DNA of 5,957 nucleotides from Elusimicrobia bacterium RIFCSPLOWO2_01_FULL_54_10 (lineage in GTDB: Bacteria > Elusimicrobiota > Elusimicrobia > 2-02-FULL-39-32): assembly GCA_001799975.1 (NCBI GenBank), contig MGUQ01000045.1:9699-15655 (forward strand). The letters run 5' to 3'. Below, one piece after another: positions 5,518-5,957 of the stretch (its first letter is position 1; every line of letters begins with the position of its first letter). The notes below the pieces were generated by a model, which was not told the origin of the DNA, did not search any database, and was given only the letters and a program-made list of their open reading frames with translations. Both the position numbers and the translations under genes were made by a program.

Positions 5518-5957
5518 TCCACTCAAAGTCGCCGTTATTGGTTGCGGCCTGATTGGCGCCAAGCGCGCGCGGTGGATTAATGAAGATTCGCGCACCGAGC
5601 TGGCCTTTGCGGTGGATTTAGACCCTTCAAAAGCAAAGGCACTGGCTTCAGGCACCTCAGCGCGGCCGGAAACGGACTGGAAGAAGGTTACAGACAATCC
5701 CCAGGTTCAGATTGTGGTGGTTTCCACGCCCAACCATCTGCTCAGCCCCGTGGCCTGCCGCGCCCTGGCCGCCGGCAAGCATGTGCTCATTGAAAAACCC
5801 ATGGGACGGAATTTGAAGGAAGCCCTGGCCATGCAGGGCGCGGCAAAAAGAGCCGGTAAGAAACTCAAAGTGGGTTTCAATCACCGTTATCACCCGGCTC
5901 TTTCCAAAACGCATGCGCTGATCAAGAGCGGGGCCATCGGCAAGATTTTGAACTTGC
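5504..5957 (+). CDS. Gfo/Idh/MocA-family NAD(P)-dependent oxidoreductase, 5' part only
   Basis: The frame is open from TTG 5504 to the window end, giving 151 N-terminal residues of a family usually about 320-380 long. Seen: Rossmann loop VAVIGCGLIGAKRA (residues 9-22), VVVSTPNHLLSPVACRALAAGKHVLIEKP (71-99) with the family EKP motif (97-99), and VGFNHRYHPAL, which begins the move towards the catalytic domain. Such enzymes oxidise or reduce sugar rings, often making keto- or amino-sugar intermediates. TTG 5504 is chosen because no ATG or GTG precedes the Rossmann strand in frame; GGGA (5495-5498) five bases upstream is a plausible ribosome binding site. It overlaps the glycosyltransferase end (TAA 5515-5517) by 14 bases, implying coupling. 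The catalytic residues lie beyond the window. Confidence 0.85.
   Translation, partial: MKTNNPLKVAVIGCGLIGAKRARWINEDSRTELAFAVDLDPSKAKALASGTSARPETDWKKVTDNPQVQIVVVSTPNHLLSPVACRALAAGKHVLIEKPMGRNLKEALAMQGAAKRAGKKLKVGFNHRYHPALSKTHALIKSGAIGKILNL

Overview
The window is a compact, single-strand run of seven genes (two cut by the window edges) from a bacterial surface-polysaccharide (LPS, O-antigen or capsule type) biosynthesis locus. All genes read on the + strand with junctions of a few bases or overlaps, so it looks like the interior of one operon. No promoter and no convincing intrinsic terminator is visible. Base composition is moderate, and two of the seven starts are TTG. The gene set suggests a bacterium that builds nucleotide-sugar-derived glycans on a lipid carrier. 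The phylum cannot be fixed from the sequence. I have only an unverified impression that peptides like the one encoded by the repeat described below occur in uncultured Omnitrophota/PVC-type genomes.

Layout: (1) 3' part of a sugar-phosphate nucleotidylyltransferase, HddC-like (1-425). (2) Palindromic element copy A (about 422-488). (3) GHMP sugar kinase, HddA-like (484-1515). (4) UDP-glucose/GDP-mannose dehydrogenase family protein lacking the catalytic cysteine (1515-2816). (5) Short-chain dehydrogenase/reductase (2820-3671). (6) Zinc-ribbon plus SAM methyltransferase, TTG start (3678-4532). (7) Palindromic element copy B (about 4529-4595). (8) GT2 polyprenyl-phosphate-type glycosyltransferase with two C-terminal membrane segments (4591-5517). 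(9) 5' part of a Gfo/Idh/MocA oxidoreductase, TTG start overlapping the previous gene (5504-5957). Inferred pathway: kinase and nucleotidylyltransferase make an activated sugar (perhaps GDP-heptose-like); the three oxidoreductases and the methyltransferase tailor it or another sugar; the membrane glycosyltransferase moves a sugar to a polyprenyl carrier.

The most striking signal is the pair of 57-bp palindromic elements. Each has 13-bp perfect terminal inverted repeats (15 bp counting flanking bases) and a 31-bp core that can fold two mutually exclusive ways. The cores lie in opposite orientation in the two copies (57 of 61 positions agree when one copy is reverse-complemented). Both copies sit exactly at a gene boundary and are flanked by the same direct repeat ATGAT. 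The left ATGAT holds the upstream TGA stop and the right ATGAT holds the downstream ATG start. The simplest reading is that a small MITE-like element inserted into an ATGA stop/start overlap and duplicated it, so both genes stay intact. The element's right arm also supplies a Shine-Dalgarno-like AGGTGAT for the next gene, and its left arm can hide it. The two copies bracket a four-gene cassette, which raises the idea of an element that marks or moves gene modules without breaking operon translation.
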